Positions 41,716-49,518 of a stretch of 64,000 bases of DNA are shown in pieces. Both the position numbers and the translations under genes were made by a program. The stretch is from contig JAUIJC010000006.1 in the NCBI GenBank assembly GCA_030431525.1, forward strand, positions 60,462 through 124,461, written 5' to 3'. This DNA comes from Bacteroidia bacterium. GTDB taxonomy: Bacteria; Bacteroidota; Bacteroidia; Cytophagales; JAAEPT01. Below the pieces are notes generated by a model that was not told the DNA's origin, made no database searches, and saw only the letters and a list, made by a program, of their open reading frames with translations. How positions within the stretch are numbered: position 1 is the first letter of the stretch; every line of letters begins with the position of its first letter.

Positions 41716-41782
41716 AGCAAGAGTTTAAGGAGGTGCCCAGTAGAACCAATGCTGGTTTACTTGGCACCTCATGACTCTTGCT
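41716..41782 (-). promoter_or_regulatory. long 5'-UTR hairpin abutting a start codon
   Basis: On the plus strand, AGCAAGAGTTTAAGGAGGTG and the next 13 bases are answered by TGGTTTACTTGGCACCTCAT and the next 11. The arms match AGCAAGAGT...GAGGTGCC.AGTA.AACCA with a few small bulges around a 3-base loop. In the minus-strand mRNA it ends 1-2 bases before the start codon of the gene at 41079-41714. Confidence 0.6.
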
Positions 41783-41824
41783 AAACATTGCCAAGTCAAA
41801 ATGGTTCCCGAAGTGCGGGGAAAA

Positions 41825-42088
41825 TTATAGGGCCAAGAGGCCCTTGATTTTGGTGGCTTCCTGGTAGGTGTCCACTATACGTTCACTTGAAAGTTCCACT
41901 CTTTGGGCGGTAAGGCTGATATAATTGCCTTTTCCAGATTCCTTCCAAGCCAGCTTTGCAGTTTCTCCAAAAAGTTTGAGGACTGCGGTTTTCTTTTCTT
42001 CATCGTTTGGGACAATGAATTTATAGGTATAAGTGTCTGGCCATTTGTGGGTATCGTCCAGTTTTTGGCGGAAGGTTGTGATGTCCAT
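41825..42088 (-). CDS. DUF493 (YbeD-like) family protein
   Basis: 87 residues with the ferredoxin-like pattern of DUF493: WPDTYTYKFIVPNDEEKKT, then NYISLTAQRVELSSERI and YQEATKIKGLLAL at the C-terminus. The E. coli member YbeD is a small cytosolic protein next to lipB; its function is uncertain. No lipoate gene is seen beside it here. Confidence 0.85.
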   Translation of the reverse strand: MDITTFRQKLDDTHKWPDTYTYKFIVPNDEEKKTAVLKLFGETAKLAWKESGKGNYISLTAQRVELSSERIVDTYQEATKIKGLLAL

Positions 42089-42153
42089 TATGTCGTGTTC
42101 GAGATTTTTCGGGCAATTTGCTTCAAAATTTGGCCACTTTCAATACCAAGGAA

Positions 42154-42594
42154 TTATTGCATTACTCTTTTAAAGGTGCTCTTGATGGTTTTTGTGCTGT
42201 CCTTGGCGTCTGGATATTCCATGACTAAAAGGCTGTCGTTGATGGTAACGATGGTTCCCTTCTGTTCTTTTCCTGATATGGTCTCCCAAGCAAGGGTACT
42301 GTCCGAAAGTTGCCAGTTTCCCTTTCGGGCTTTAGATCCAGCATCTTCCTTAAGTTTCATCTTGTATTCTCCCTTGTTGTTCATTTTCACAGTAATATCC
42401 TTTTCCTTGACTTCGACTTTATCATCTGAAGCATCAAATACGATGGCCTGATCCAGATGCCAGTCTCCTGAGGTCAATATGCTCTTTTGAGAATATTCAC
42501 GATACCCGAGCGTGGGCGTTTTATCGCTGTTGTTTTCAAAGAGAAATACTAACAGACTTAATCCAGCAAGTATGAAGAAGAGTTTTTTCATCAT
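42154..42594 (-). CDS. hypothetical lipocalin-like protein with membrane/signal segment
   Basis: 146 residues. The N-terminus MMKKLFFILAGLSLLVFLF is an anchor or signal. The rest follows the lipocalin-like pattern of small Bacteroidota proteins: SGDWHLDQAIVFDAS, DITVKMNNKGEYKMKLKED, KGNWQLSDSTLAWET, GTIVTINDSLLVMEY. It differs in sequence from the basic protein at 36796-37236. The ligand and role are unknown. Confidence 0.65.
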   Translation of the reverse strand: MMKKLFFILAGLSLLVFLFENNSDKTPTLGYREYSQKSILTSGDWHLDQAIVFDASDDKVEVKEKDITVKMNNKGEYKMKLKEDAGSKARKGNWQLSDSTLAWETISGKEQKGTIVTINDSLLVMEYPDAKDSTKTIKSTFKRVMQ

Positions 42595-42674
42595 CTAGTA
42601 AACAACTTTGTACTTGCTACGGTTCCTCATCGTTTGGGAGGAAAGGGGTAAATCCCCAAATTGCACCTTGGTTT

Positions 42675-44000
42675 ATGAGAAATGTTTTATTGCTTGGTGC
42701 AGGTCGTTCTGTAGGTCGTTTGTCTGAAATCCTAAAAGAACTCTGTCTCCAAAGAGGGATGGGGATGCTGATTGCGGATTATTCTCTGGAATCAGCTCAG
42801 AAGCTATTAGGAGACTTTCCAAATGGAGAGGCTTTGTTTCTGGATGTCGAGGATCAGGAGAGCTTGTCAGAGCTTATTGGACGAGCCAGTGTAGTGGTTT
42901 CGATGCTTCCTCCAAGGAAGCATATTTTGGTGGCCAGGGTTTGTGTAGAATTTGCCAAACCCATGTTTTCGGCTTCTTATGTCACTCCAGAAATTCAAGC
43001 ATTACATCATTCCGCTGAAAAAGCGGGAAGTCTCATTTTAATGGAAATGGGTCTGGATCCAGGCATTGACCACATGTCTGCTCAGCAAGAAATAGACAAG
43101 ATTCATGACCAAGGAGGGGAGGTGATTTCCTTCAAATCATTTACTGGAGGGGTTCCTGTATTGGGAAAAAATGATAACCCTTGGCATTATAAGTTTACCT
43201 GGAATCCGAGGAATGTCATTCTCGCTGGGCAGGAAGGTGCCGAATATTTAAAGGAAGGCTCATTAAAGTTATTGCCACACCATCAAGTGTTTCGACGTTT
43301 GGAGGAGGTTTCCTTTGAAGGTCTGGGTGATTTTGAGGCTTATCCCAATCGAGATTCTTTGCTCTATCAGTCCTTGTATAATATCCCAGAGGCAGAGACG
43401 GTGATTCGTGGTAGCCTGCGTTGGAAGGGCTATTGTAAGGCGTGGTTCGTATTGGTAGCCTTGGGAATGACGGATGAAAACGGGCTGAGATTACCAGAGG
43501 GTACTTGGTCTGGAAAGGAAATTCTGGAAATGTTTCTACCAGCTGGAGAGGGGACGATTGAAAATAGATTAGAGGAATATTTAGGTTACCCTTTGAAGGA
43601 AGAATTGGAGCCCTTGGCTTGGCTGGGACTGTTATCAACGGAAAATTCATTCGAGGTAAAAGGAGGGAGTCCAGCGGATTTTTTGGAAAGTTTGCTAAAA
43701 GAAAAGTGGGTCTTTACCAATACAGACCAAGATTTGGTGGCTATGCAACATCAAATTGATTTTAGGCTTGATGATGTAAGAAAAAAAGTAGTATATTCCA
43801 CTATTGTTTTTGGTGACACTGCAGGGCATACGGCAATGGCGAAAACCGTTGGCTTACCTTTAGCATTTGCAGTTGAACTTTTTTTGGATGGCAAAATCCC
43901 TCTTACGGGGGTACAAATTCCAACGCATCGTTTACTCTATTCCTTAATCCTTCCTCGATTGGAACAGTCGGGTGTGGTTTTTAAAAGGGAAGAAAAGTAA
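42675..44000 (+). CDS. saccharopine dehydrogenase family oxidoreductase
   Basis: 441 residues. An N-terminal NAD(P)-binding Rossmann fold opens with NVLLLGAGRSVGRLSE, and SVVVSMLPPRKHILVARVCVE follows. The signature SASYVTPEIQALHHSAEKAG and LMEMGLDPGIDHM match saccharopine dehydrogenase/lysine dehydrogenase enzymes, as does FKSFTGGVPVLGKNDNPW. These work on lysine degradation or related imino acids. In Bacteroidota this type is usually annotated saccharopine dehydrogenase, but the exact reaction is unproven. No other lysine-catabolism gene is adjacent. Confidence 0.88.
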   Translation: MRNVLLLGAGRSVGRLSEILKELCLQRGMGMLIADYSLESAQKLLGDFPNGEALFLDVEDQESLSELIGRASVVVSMLPPRKHILVARVCVEFAKPMFSASYVTPEIQALHHSAEKAGSLILMEMGLDPGIDHMSAQQEIDKIHDQGGEVISFKSFTGGVPVLGKNDNPWHYKFTWNPRNVILAGQEGAEYLKEGSLKLLPHHQVFRRLEEVSFEGLGDFEAYPNRDSLLYQSLYNIPEAETVIRGSLRWKGYCKAWFVLVALGMTDENGLRLPEGTWSGKEILEMFLPAGEGTIENRLEEYLGYPLKEELEPLAWLGLLSTENSFEVKGGSPADFLESLLKEKWVFTNTDQDLVAMQHQIDFRLDDVRKKVVYSTIVFGDTAGHTAMAKTVGLPLAFAVELFLDGKIPLTGVQIPTHRLLYSLILPRLEQSGVVFKREEK

Positions 44001-44071
44001 AAGTGATTTTTAAATTGGCAGGTTAATTGTCTGGTAAGCAACCAGGTATGTATTTTTTCGTTTCACTCCTT

Positions 44072-44320
44072 ATGGATAATTCTAAAGTTATGAACCTAAG
44101 GCCCTCCTCCCGAAAGTTCAAGGTGTTTGTTTCGTCTGACCAAAGACAAGCGAGCCCAATGTTGATTGAGTTCTTGAAGGCTTATCAAAATTACGAGCTA
44201 CACTTCATTCCAACAGTGTTTAGCGTATTTGATATCATGAATTTCGAGCCTGACATTATCGTCCTTGATCCATCTTGTCAAAAAATTGTAAAATGCTACG
44301 AATGGGGCGCCGCCGCATGA
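44072..44320 (+). CDS. short protein resembling half a response-regulator receiver
   Basis: 82 residues from ATG 44072 (MDNSKVMNLRPSSRKFKVF); an upstream TTG at 44027 gives a longer N-terminus with no better support. FKVFVSSDQRQASPMLIEFL, then YELHFIPTVFSVFDIM, then FEPDIIVLDPS follow the beta1-alpha1-beta2-alpha2-beta3 order of a receiver domain, with Asp in the phospho-acceptor position. The acidic pair after beta1 is weak and the second half of the domain is absent. It may be a degenerate remnant or a short protein. A strong terminator follows. Confidence 0.45.
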   Translation: MDNSKVMNLRPSSRKFKVFVSSDQRQASPMLIEFLKAYQNYELHFIPTVFSVFDIMNFEPDIIVLDPSCQKIVKCYEWGAAA

Positions 44321-44348
44321 TGTAGTAGACAAGTAAGTCGAGTGAATA

Positions 44349-44399
44349 GAAAAACCGCCTGCCCTGGAGTTATAACCTCCAAGGCAGACGGTTTTTTTT
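44349..44399. terminator. bidirectional terminator
   Basis: GAAAAACCGCCTGCCCTGGAG pairs with CTCCAAGGCAGACGGTTTTT with two mismatches, followed by TTT. It separates two convergent transcripts. Confidence 0.8.
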
Positions 44400-44415
44400 G
44401 TGCCTGAGAAATCAA

Positions 44416-45468
44416 TCAAAGAGAATCAAAAAAGGTCTTTAGATCAGCGATTTCATTACTAGTGATACTCGGAAAGTTGGCAATGCGGAAAGTGTCCTGT
44501 TTCCATTGTCCATAGCCCTTGCCAAGTGTAATTCCAGCACTTGAAGCCTTCTTCATGATTGACTTGATTTTTTCTGCTTGTCCTTGAATCGCCAACACCG
44601 TTTTTGATCTAGTGGCGGGGTTTGAAACCAATGGAGAAAGTTCCGAATGGTTTTCAAAATAGGAATAGAGGTCATCGGCCTGTTTGTTCAGCCTTTTCTC
44701 TGTTTCCTCGATAGAAGGAAGTTCTTTTGCCAATCGCCCCATCAAGTAGATGCCCAAGGTGTTTGGTGTGTAGCTGGTTTGCAGTTTTTGGGCATTTTCA
44801 TACAATCTTGGTAGACTGTTATAATGCCTTTCTTCATCAATTTTCCAGCTTTTCTCCAAAGCGAATGGCGAGAATGCCAAGATGCAGAGCCCAGGAGGGA
44901 GGCCAAAACATTTTTGAACCGAGGCAAACCAAACATCAGCTCCGCCAAAATCCAACGCAATTCCACCCATAGATGAAGTAGCGTCTACGGCTACAATCTT
45001 ATCTGGGAAGAGCTCTTTCAAGGCTCGAATATCTGCTGGTTGAATTTGGGTGCCGTTTGAGGTTTCATTTTGCGTGACACAAATGGCATTACAGATATCA
45101 GGAATATCCAATTCCTCAGGTATTAGCTCATCATCGATGCCGAAAGTATGGGCAAATACGCCACGGTCCAATAGCATGGTGCGTTGCAACCATTTGTCTC
45201 CAAAGGCTCCGTTCGAAATGTGGTAGCTTTTCTTTTTGACTAACGATTGCGCGACAATTTCCCAAGCCTCGGTGGCTGATGAGACAAAGCAAATGGTGTA
45301 ATCCTGTGGGATTTTCAGCCATTGCCTCAAGGCCTCGATAGTTTCCTCATACATCGCCTCAAAAGCGGGGCTACGATGGTTTTGGCTGAGGATACCTTGC
45401 TCAAAAGCCTCATTGAAATAGTCTTTGACCTGAGGGTAAATTTTGGATGGGCCTGGGTAAAAGTTCAT
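44416..45468 (-). CDS. class V PLP-dependent aminotransferase (phosphoserine aminotransferase-like)
   Basis: 350 residues of the fold-type I, class V aminotransferase family. NFYPGPSKIYPQVKDYFNEA and SQNHRSPAFEAMY are shared with SerC and alanine-glyoxylate aminotransferases. The PLP-binding Lys is in WFASVQKCFGLPPGL, preceded by AVDATSSMGGIALDF. SerC activity would place it in serine synthesis, but the sequence around the lysine is not the usual SerC form. Its first base overlaps the end of aroQ (45468), so the two are one operon. Confidence 0.82.
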   Translation of the reverse strand: MNFYPGPSKIYPQVKDYFNEAFEQGILSQNHRSPAFEAMYEETIEALRQWLKIPQDYTICFVSSATEAWEIVAQSLVKKKSYHISNGAFGDKWLQRTMLLDRGVFAHTFGIDDELIPEELDIPDICNAICVTQNETSNGTQIQPADIRALKELFPDKIVAVDATSSMGGIALDFGGADVWFASVQKCFGLPPGLCILAFSPFALEKSWKIDEERHYNSLPRLYENAQKLQTSYTPNTLGIYLMGRLAKELPSIEETEKRLNKQADDLYSYFENHSELSPLVSNPATRSKTVLAIQGQAEKIKSIMKKASSAGITLGKGYGQWKQDTFRIANFPSITSNEIADLKTFFDSL

Positions 45469-45887
45469 TATGCGTTTGTCAAATAGGAGATAGCCATGTT
45501 GTAACTTTTGAGGCCAAAGCCTGCGATGATGCCCACACAGTTTTTGGTCAGGTAGCTGTGATGGCGGAATGACTCCCGCGCATGAATGTTCGAAATGTGC
45601 ACTTCGACCACAGGGGTTTGAATGCCAGCGATGGCATCCGTCAATGCTACTGAGGTGTGTGTGTAGCCCCCTGCGTTTAGGATGATGCCGTCATAGGAAA
45701 ATCCCACTTCATGGAGTTTGTCGATGAGGGCACCCTCATGGTTGGACTGAAAGTATTCCAGTTCAATGGCAGGGAAATCAGATTTCAGTGTCCCGAAATA
45801 TTCCTCAAAACTTTTGTCACCGTATATGCTTTTTTCCCTCACCCCGAGCAGGTTGAGGTTAGGGCCGTTCATCACCAAAATTTTCAT
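45468..45887 (-). CDS. aroQ: 3-dehydroquinate dehydratase, type II
   Basis: 139 residues, the usual type II length. The enzyme makes 3-dehydroshikimate in the shikimate pathway. Motifs: MNGPNLNLLGVREKSIYG (active-site Arg/Tyr loop), YFQSNHEGALIDKLHE, LNAGGYTHTSVAL, and VEVHISNIHARESFRHHS. The gene is divergent from xerD, a common Bacteroidota arrangement, and overlaps the aminotransferase gene by one base. Confidence 0.96.
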   Translation of the reverse strand: MKILVMNGPNLNLLGVREKSIYGDKSFEEYFGTLKSDFPAIELEYFQSNHEGALIDKLHEVGFSYDGIILNAGGYTHTSVALTDAIAGIQTPVVEVHISNIHARESFRHHSYLTKNCVGIIAGFGLKSYNMAISYLTNA

Positions 45888-45923
45888 ATTATCAATGGGA
45901 AAGGCGGATTGACTTGTTTGGGG

Positions 45924-45931
45924 TAACTTTG
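45924..45931 (+). promoter_or_regulatory. -7 element upstream of xerD
   Basis: TAACTTTG matches TAnnTTTG and lies 21 bases before the xerD ATG. No good -33 box is seen. Confidence 0.5.
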
Positions 45932-45952
45932 TGGAAAGTTTTTGGGACCCTT

Positions 45953-46852
45953 ATGAACTGGACACAAGCCCTTCACGACTACGAGTATTTTCTTCGCTTG
46001 GAGAGAGGATTGTCAGAAAATTCGATTGATGCCTATCTCCGAGATGTGGTAAAGCTAAAGCAGTTCCTCGAATTATCCAATGTGGAGGGGATGCCTTCGC
46101 AGGTAGATGCAGGTAGTGTTTCAGACTTTTTGGCTTACCTCAATGAAATGGGGCTTGAGGTAACATCCCAAGCGAGAATTCTCTCAGGACTCAAGGGTTT
46201 CTTCCAATTTATGGTGGAGGAAAATGTGTTGTCGTCCAATCCATCGGAATTGATTGAGAGCCCAAAAAATAGGAGGAAGCTTCCTGATACACTTTCGTAC
46301 CATGAAATTGAACAGCTGATTGGCGCCATTGATATGTCAAAGGCTGAAGGTCAAAGAAACAGGGCGATTTTGGAAACCCTTTATAGTTGTGGGCTTCGTG
46401 TTTCAGAATTGGTGGACCTCAGGTTGACCAATGTGTTTTTTAATGAAGGTTTTGTTCGGGTGATTGGTAAAGGGGAGAAGGAACGGCTTGTGCCGATTGG
46501 TTCGGAAGCGTTGGAACAGATTCGCATTTATGTGGAGGGAGATAGGGCGCAATTGACCATTAAGGCAGGTTACGAAAATTTTGTGTTCCTAAATCGGAGA
46601 GGAGCTCAGTTAACAAGGGTGATGATTTTCACCATTATTAAACGCCTTGTTGGAGCCTTGGGCTGGACAAAAAAAGTAAGTCCGCACACCTTCCGTCATT
46701 CTTTTGCGACACATCTCTTGGAAGGGGGGGCGGACTTACGGGCTATTCAGCAAATGTTGGGGCATGAGTCAATTACGACCACAGAGATTTATGCCCATTT
46801 GGATAGGTTTTACTTGCAACAAGTTGTGCAAGAATACCATCCGAGGAGTTAA
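45953..46852 (+). CDS. xerD: site-specific tyrosine recombinase XerD
   Basis: 299 residues from ATG 45953 (MNWTQALHDYEYFLRLERGLS); the frame runs upstream to 45914 but contains the -7 element. XerD resolves chromosome dimers at dif together with XerC or alone. The N-terminal SAM-like domain is followed by the catalytic domain: Arg in SCGLRVSELVDL, Lys in GKGEKERLVPI, HTFRHSFATHLLEGGADLR, LGHESITTTEIYAHLD with the nucleophile Tyr. The length fits XerD rather than a phage integrase. The FtsK that directs it is encoded at 49519-52434. Confidence 0.94.
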   Translation: MNWTQALHDYEYFLRLERGLSENSIDAYLRDVVKLKQFLELSNVEGMPSQVDAGSVSDFLAYLNEMGLEVTSQARILSGLKGFFQFMVEENVLSSNPSELIESPKNRRKLPDTLSYHEIEQLIGAIDMSKAEGQRNRAILETLYSCGLRVSELVDLRLTNVFFNEGFVRVIGKGEKERLVPIGSEALEQIRIYVEGDRAQLTIKAGYENFVFLNRRGAQLTRVMIFTIIKRLVGALGWTKKVSPHTFRHSFATHLLEGGADLRAIQQMLGHESITTTEIYAHLDRFYLQQVVQEYHPRS

Positions 46853-46860
46853 ATGCTTAG

Positions 46861-47340
46861 TTAAGCGCTTTTCCTTAGATTTTGAATGTGAGGCTTTCGT
46901 CCCAGATAGGCAGAATACATCCACAGTAATTTTTCTTGGTCGCGGATATAGTCGCTCATTAGGCTATTCGTTCCTTCGTCACCTGTTTCATCGGTGATTT
47001 CCAAAAGTTCTTGTTGCATGGAAATCAGTTTGGTGAGCGAGTTGGAAATCACTTCGACGATGCGGGAACCTTCCGTGAGGCCACAAGCTTCGGCAATTTT
47101 TGAGTGCTTCAGGAAATCACTGAGAGTATGGTGTGGAGTTTCCCCAAGGGTCAAAATCCGTTCAGCGATTTCGTCAATAGAGGTCTGGAGGCTGTTGTAT
47201 AGTTCCTCGAACTTAATGTGGAGTTCAAAGAATTGTGGGCCTTTTACATTCCAGTGAAACCCTCTTGTGTTTTGGTAGAAGACGGAATAAGTACAGAGGA
47301 GCTCGTTCAGTTTTTCAACCGTTTTCTGCTGTTGTTCCAT
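46861..47340 (-). CDS. dps: Dps-family DNA-protection/ferritin-like protein
   Basis: 159 residues of the four-helix Dps fold: TYSVFYQNTRGFHWNVKGPQ, then FEELYNSLQTSIDEIAERIL, which bear the inter-subunit ferroxidase His, Asp and Glu. DPs-like TLGETPHHTLSDFL follows. Dps dodecamers store iron, use up peroxide and bind DNA in stationary phase. The C-terminal helix LLWMYSAYLGRKP is normal. The gene converges with xerD. Confidence 0.95.
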   Translation of the reverse strand: MEQQQKTVEKLNELLCTYSVFYQNTRGFHWNVKGPQFFELHIKFEELYNSLQTSIDEIAERILTLGETPHHTLSDFLKHSKIAEACGLTEGSRIVEVISNSLTKLISMQQELLEITDETGDEGTNSLMSDYIRDQEKLLWMYSAYLGRKPHIQNLRKSA

Positions 47341-47393
47341 GGTTTTGAGAAGGATGGTTTGTTATCCAACGATGGAACTTCAAAAAAAGGTAC

Positions 47394-48125
47394 TTAATGG
47401 TTGTTCAGGCTTGTGCGAGCTTCTTTGGTGGGTTGGGTTTCCTCTTCTGGGTTTTGAGCCAGTATTTCAGACAAATACCTACAGGTTTTTCCTCGGTTAG
47501 GGGAGTGGGATTTTGGATTCGCCTTTTGGACAGCTACGTCCATTGATGTGGCTGAAATGTGTCTCTTGTAGGTTTTTTGGGAAACCGTGGCAAATGGAAT
47601 GTAGCCCTTAGGGTAATAACCGTAGTAATAAGGGCTGGTGTAATCTTCGTGTTGGACTAAGAGGTTGTTCCACAGTGGGAAATTCTCTGGGGATTGAGTG
47701 ACTGAAATACTGGATTCAAAAATCAGAGGATTACCAATCAGGTTGATGCGAATCTTGTCCTGTGGTGTTTTTTCCATTTCAATGGTTGCCACTTCGCTCT
47801 CTCCGTCACCATTGTCCACCAACAGGCTGATGCCATGGAAAGTGCCCGTGAGGTAATATTCAAGCCGAATATAATCCACCACTTGGTCACCATTTAAATC
47901 CAAATTGTTTGGTCCACTCGGGTTGTTCAGGCTTTTTTCAAGTGCTGAAATGCTATTGACTTGAAGGCTCTGATTCAGAACAGCCTTTAGGTTAAGGTGT
48001 TCAGCGAATGAGGGAACATTGTTGGGGGTAGGCTTCTTTACCTGACCTCCTTGGGGGGAGCATGCCATAAGGCTCGTTAAAAGCCAAATAATGCCAAGGT
48101 GAAGAAGTGGTTTAGTACCAAGCAT
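47394..48125 (-). CDS. hypothetical lipoprotein
   Basis: 243 residues. The N-terminus LHLGIIWLLTSLMACSPQ is a lipoprotein signal with lipobox Cys22. The mature part contains NNLDLNGDQVVDYIRLEYY, a D-x-N-G-D calcium-loop-like pattern, and then a beta-rich region. A Tyr-rich segment (SPYYYGYYPKGYIPF) and a basic, disordered C-terminus follow. No known family is recognised. It lies 53 bases upstream of dps on the same strand and may share its transcript. Confidence 0.75.
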   Translation of the reverse strand: MLGTKPLLHLGIIWLLTSLMACSPQGGQVKKPTPNNVPSFAEHLNLKAVLNQSLQVNSISALEKSLNNPSGPNNLDLNGDQVVDYIRLEYYLTGTFHGISLLVDNGDGESEVATIEMEKTPQDKIRINLIGNPLIFESSISVTQSPENFPLWNNLLVQHEDYTSPYYYGYYPKGYIPFATVSQKTYKRHISATSMDVAVQKANPKSHSPNRGKTCRYLSEILAQNPEEETQPTKEARTSLNNH

Positions 48126-48340
48126 CGTTGAAAACGGATCCGAATCTTACTTAAAAAATGGAAGTGCAAACGTGCATTTCTATTGTTAAGAGTTGACTGT
48201 CTGAGCACTTCATTTCGGAAATTAAGAAATGCATTCAAAAGAGCAAGGGCAATCACAGGTCAATATCTAAGAGAGTAAAAAAAGCAACTGATTCAGTCTC
48301 TTCGGAAGGCTCTTGCTAAGGGCTTTTGGGCATTCTTGAC

Positions 48341-48348
48341 TATATTTG
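48341..48348 (+). promoter_or_regulatory. -7 element upstream of pyrD
   Basis: TATATTTG matches TAnnTTTG, 70 bases before the GTG start of pyrD. The nearest TTG (48313) is 25 bases upstream, slightly longer than usual. The 290-base gap before pyrD holds no gene. Confidence 0.45.
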
Positions 48349-48418
48349 TGCCCTGAATTTGTGATTGTTGGATTACTGGGACTTTTATGAAAAAAGCTCC
48401 CAAACTAAAGGAAGGCCC

Positions 48419-49447
48419 GTGTATAAGTTGCTCCTAAGACCCCTCTTGTTTTCAATAGACCCTGAAAAGGTACACCATCTATCTGCAAAGCTTCTCAAGC
48501 TGATGGCAGGCAATGCCTTGGGCCGTGGCTTTCTAAAAAGCCTTTATCAGGTAGAGGATCCAAAATTGGAGCGAGAGGTATTCGGCTTGAAATTCAAGAA
48601 TCCTGTAGGCTTGGCTGCTGGATTCGACAAGGACGCCAAACTCATTGACGAGCTGGACTGCTTGGGATTCGGATTTATTGAAATCGGAACGGTAACGCCA
48701 AAAGGCCAAGCTGGAAACGATAAGCCACGTCTTTTTCGGGTAACCGATGACCAAGGGATCATCAACCGAATGGGGTTCAACAATGATGGTTTGGAAGAGG
48801 CTGTCAAGCGTCTGAAGGCAAGGAAATCCTCAGTGCTGGTTGGTGGAAACATTGGCAAGAACAAAGTAACTCCGAATGAGGAGGCTTTCAGCGATTATGA
48901 AAAAGGCTTCTACGCCTTGTTCGACTATGTCGATTATTTCGTGGTCAATGTGAGTTCGCCCAATACCCCAGGTTTGCGTGAGCTTCAGGATAAGGAGCCA
49001 TTGACAAACTTGTTGGCTGGATTGATGGCTTTGAATAGCAAGAAGCCAAAGCAAAAACCGATTTTGTTGAAGATTGCTCCAGATTTGACTGATGAGCAGT
49101 TGGATGATATTGTCGCCATTGTGGCTGAAACTGGTATTGCAGGAGTGATTGCAACGAATACCACCATCTCAAGGGATGGTTTGGCTACTCCCAAAGAGAC
49201 GGTTGATTCGATTGGAGCTGGTGGTTTGAGTGGAAAACCGTTGACCAAGCGTTCCACTGAGGTTATTCGCTATCTCTACCAAAAATCAAATGGATCTTTC
49301 CCAATTATTGGTGTTGGTGGAATTATGACCCCAAAGGATGCGCTTGAAAAGTTTGAGGCTGGCGCCTCCTTGGTTCAGGTGTATTCTGGATTCGTTTATG
49401 AAGGCCCTGCATTGGTGAAGGGAATCAATAAGATGTTGTTGAAGTAA
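48419..49447 (+). CDS. pyrD: dihydroorotate dehydrogenase (quinone), class 2
   Basis: 342 residues starting at GTG 48419, so that the protein begins (M)[19 protein letters not shown], the usual class 2 N-terminal membrane-associating helix. An upstream TTG at 48365 gives extra residues that do not look family-like. The enzyme oxidises dihydroorotate with quinone in pyrimidine synthesis. Motifs: [17 protein letters not shown] (FMN), [42 protein letters not shown] with the catalytic Ser, and [13 protein letters not shown]. It is the start of the pyrD-ftsK-lolA run. Confidence 0.95.
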   Translation: MYKLLLRPLLFSIDPEKVHHLSAKLLKLMAGNALGRGFLKSLYQVEDPKLEREVFGLKFKNPVGLAAGFDKDAKLIDELDCLGFGFIEIGTVTPKGQAGNDKPRLFRVTDDQGIINRMGFNNDGLEEAVKRLKARKSSVLVGGNIGKNKVTPNEEAFSDYEKGFYALFDYVDYFVVNVSSPNTPGLRELQDKEPLTNLLAGLMALNSKKPKQKPILLKIAPDLTDEQLDDIVAIVAETGIAGVIATNTTISRDGLATPKETVDSIGAGGLSGKPLTKRSTEVIRYLYQKSNGSFPIIGVGGIMTPKDALEKFEAGASLVQVYSGFVYEGPALVKGINKMLLK

Positions 49448-49460
49448 TCCTTCGACATTT

Positions 49461-49493
49461 GGCGGAAGTCCCAAGGGGTTTTCCGCTTTTGTG
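49461..49493 (+). terminator. hairpin terminator between pyrD and ftsK
   Basis: GCGGAAGTCCC-AA-GGGGTTTTCCGC followed by TTTTGTG. The stem has internal mismatches, so termination may be partial. Confidence 0.55.
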
Positions 49494-49518
49494 TTTCGAT
49501 AGATAAAGCAATAAGGAT

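Noticed and set aside
45953..46852. Tyrosine recombinase as evidence for an integrated element
   Set aside because: Length, motifs and the aroQ neighbour mark it as chromosomal XerD; there are no att sites or phage genes nearby.
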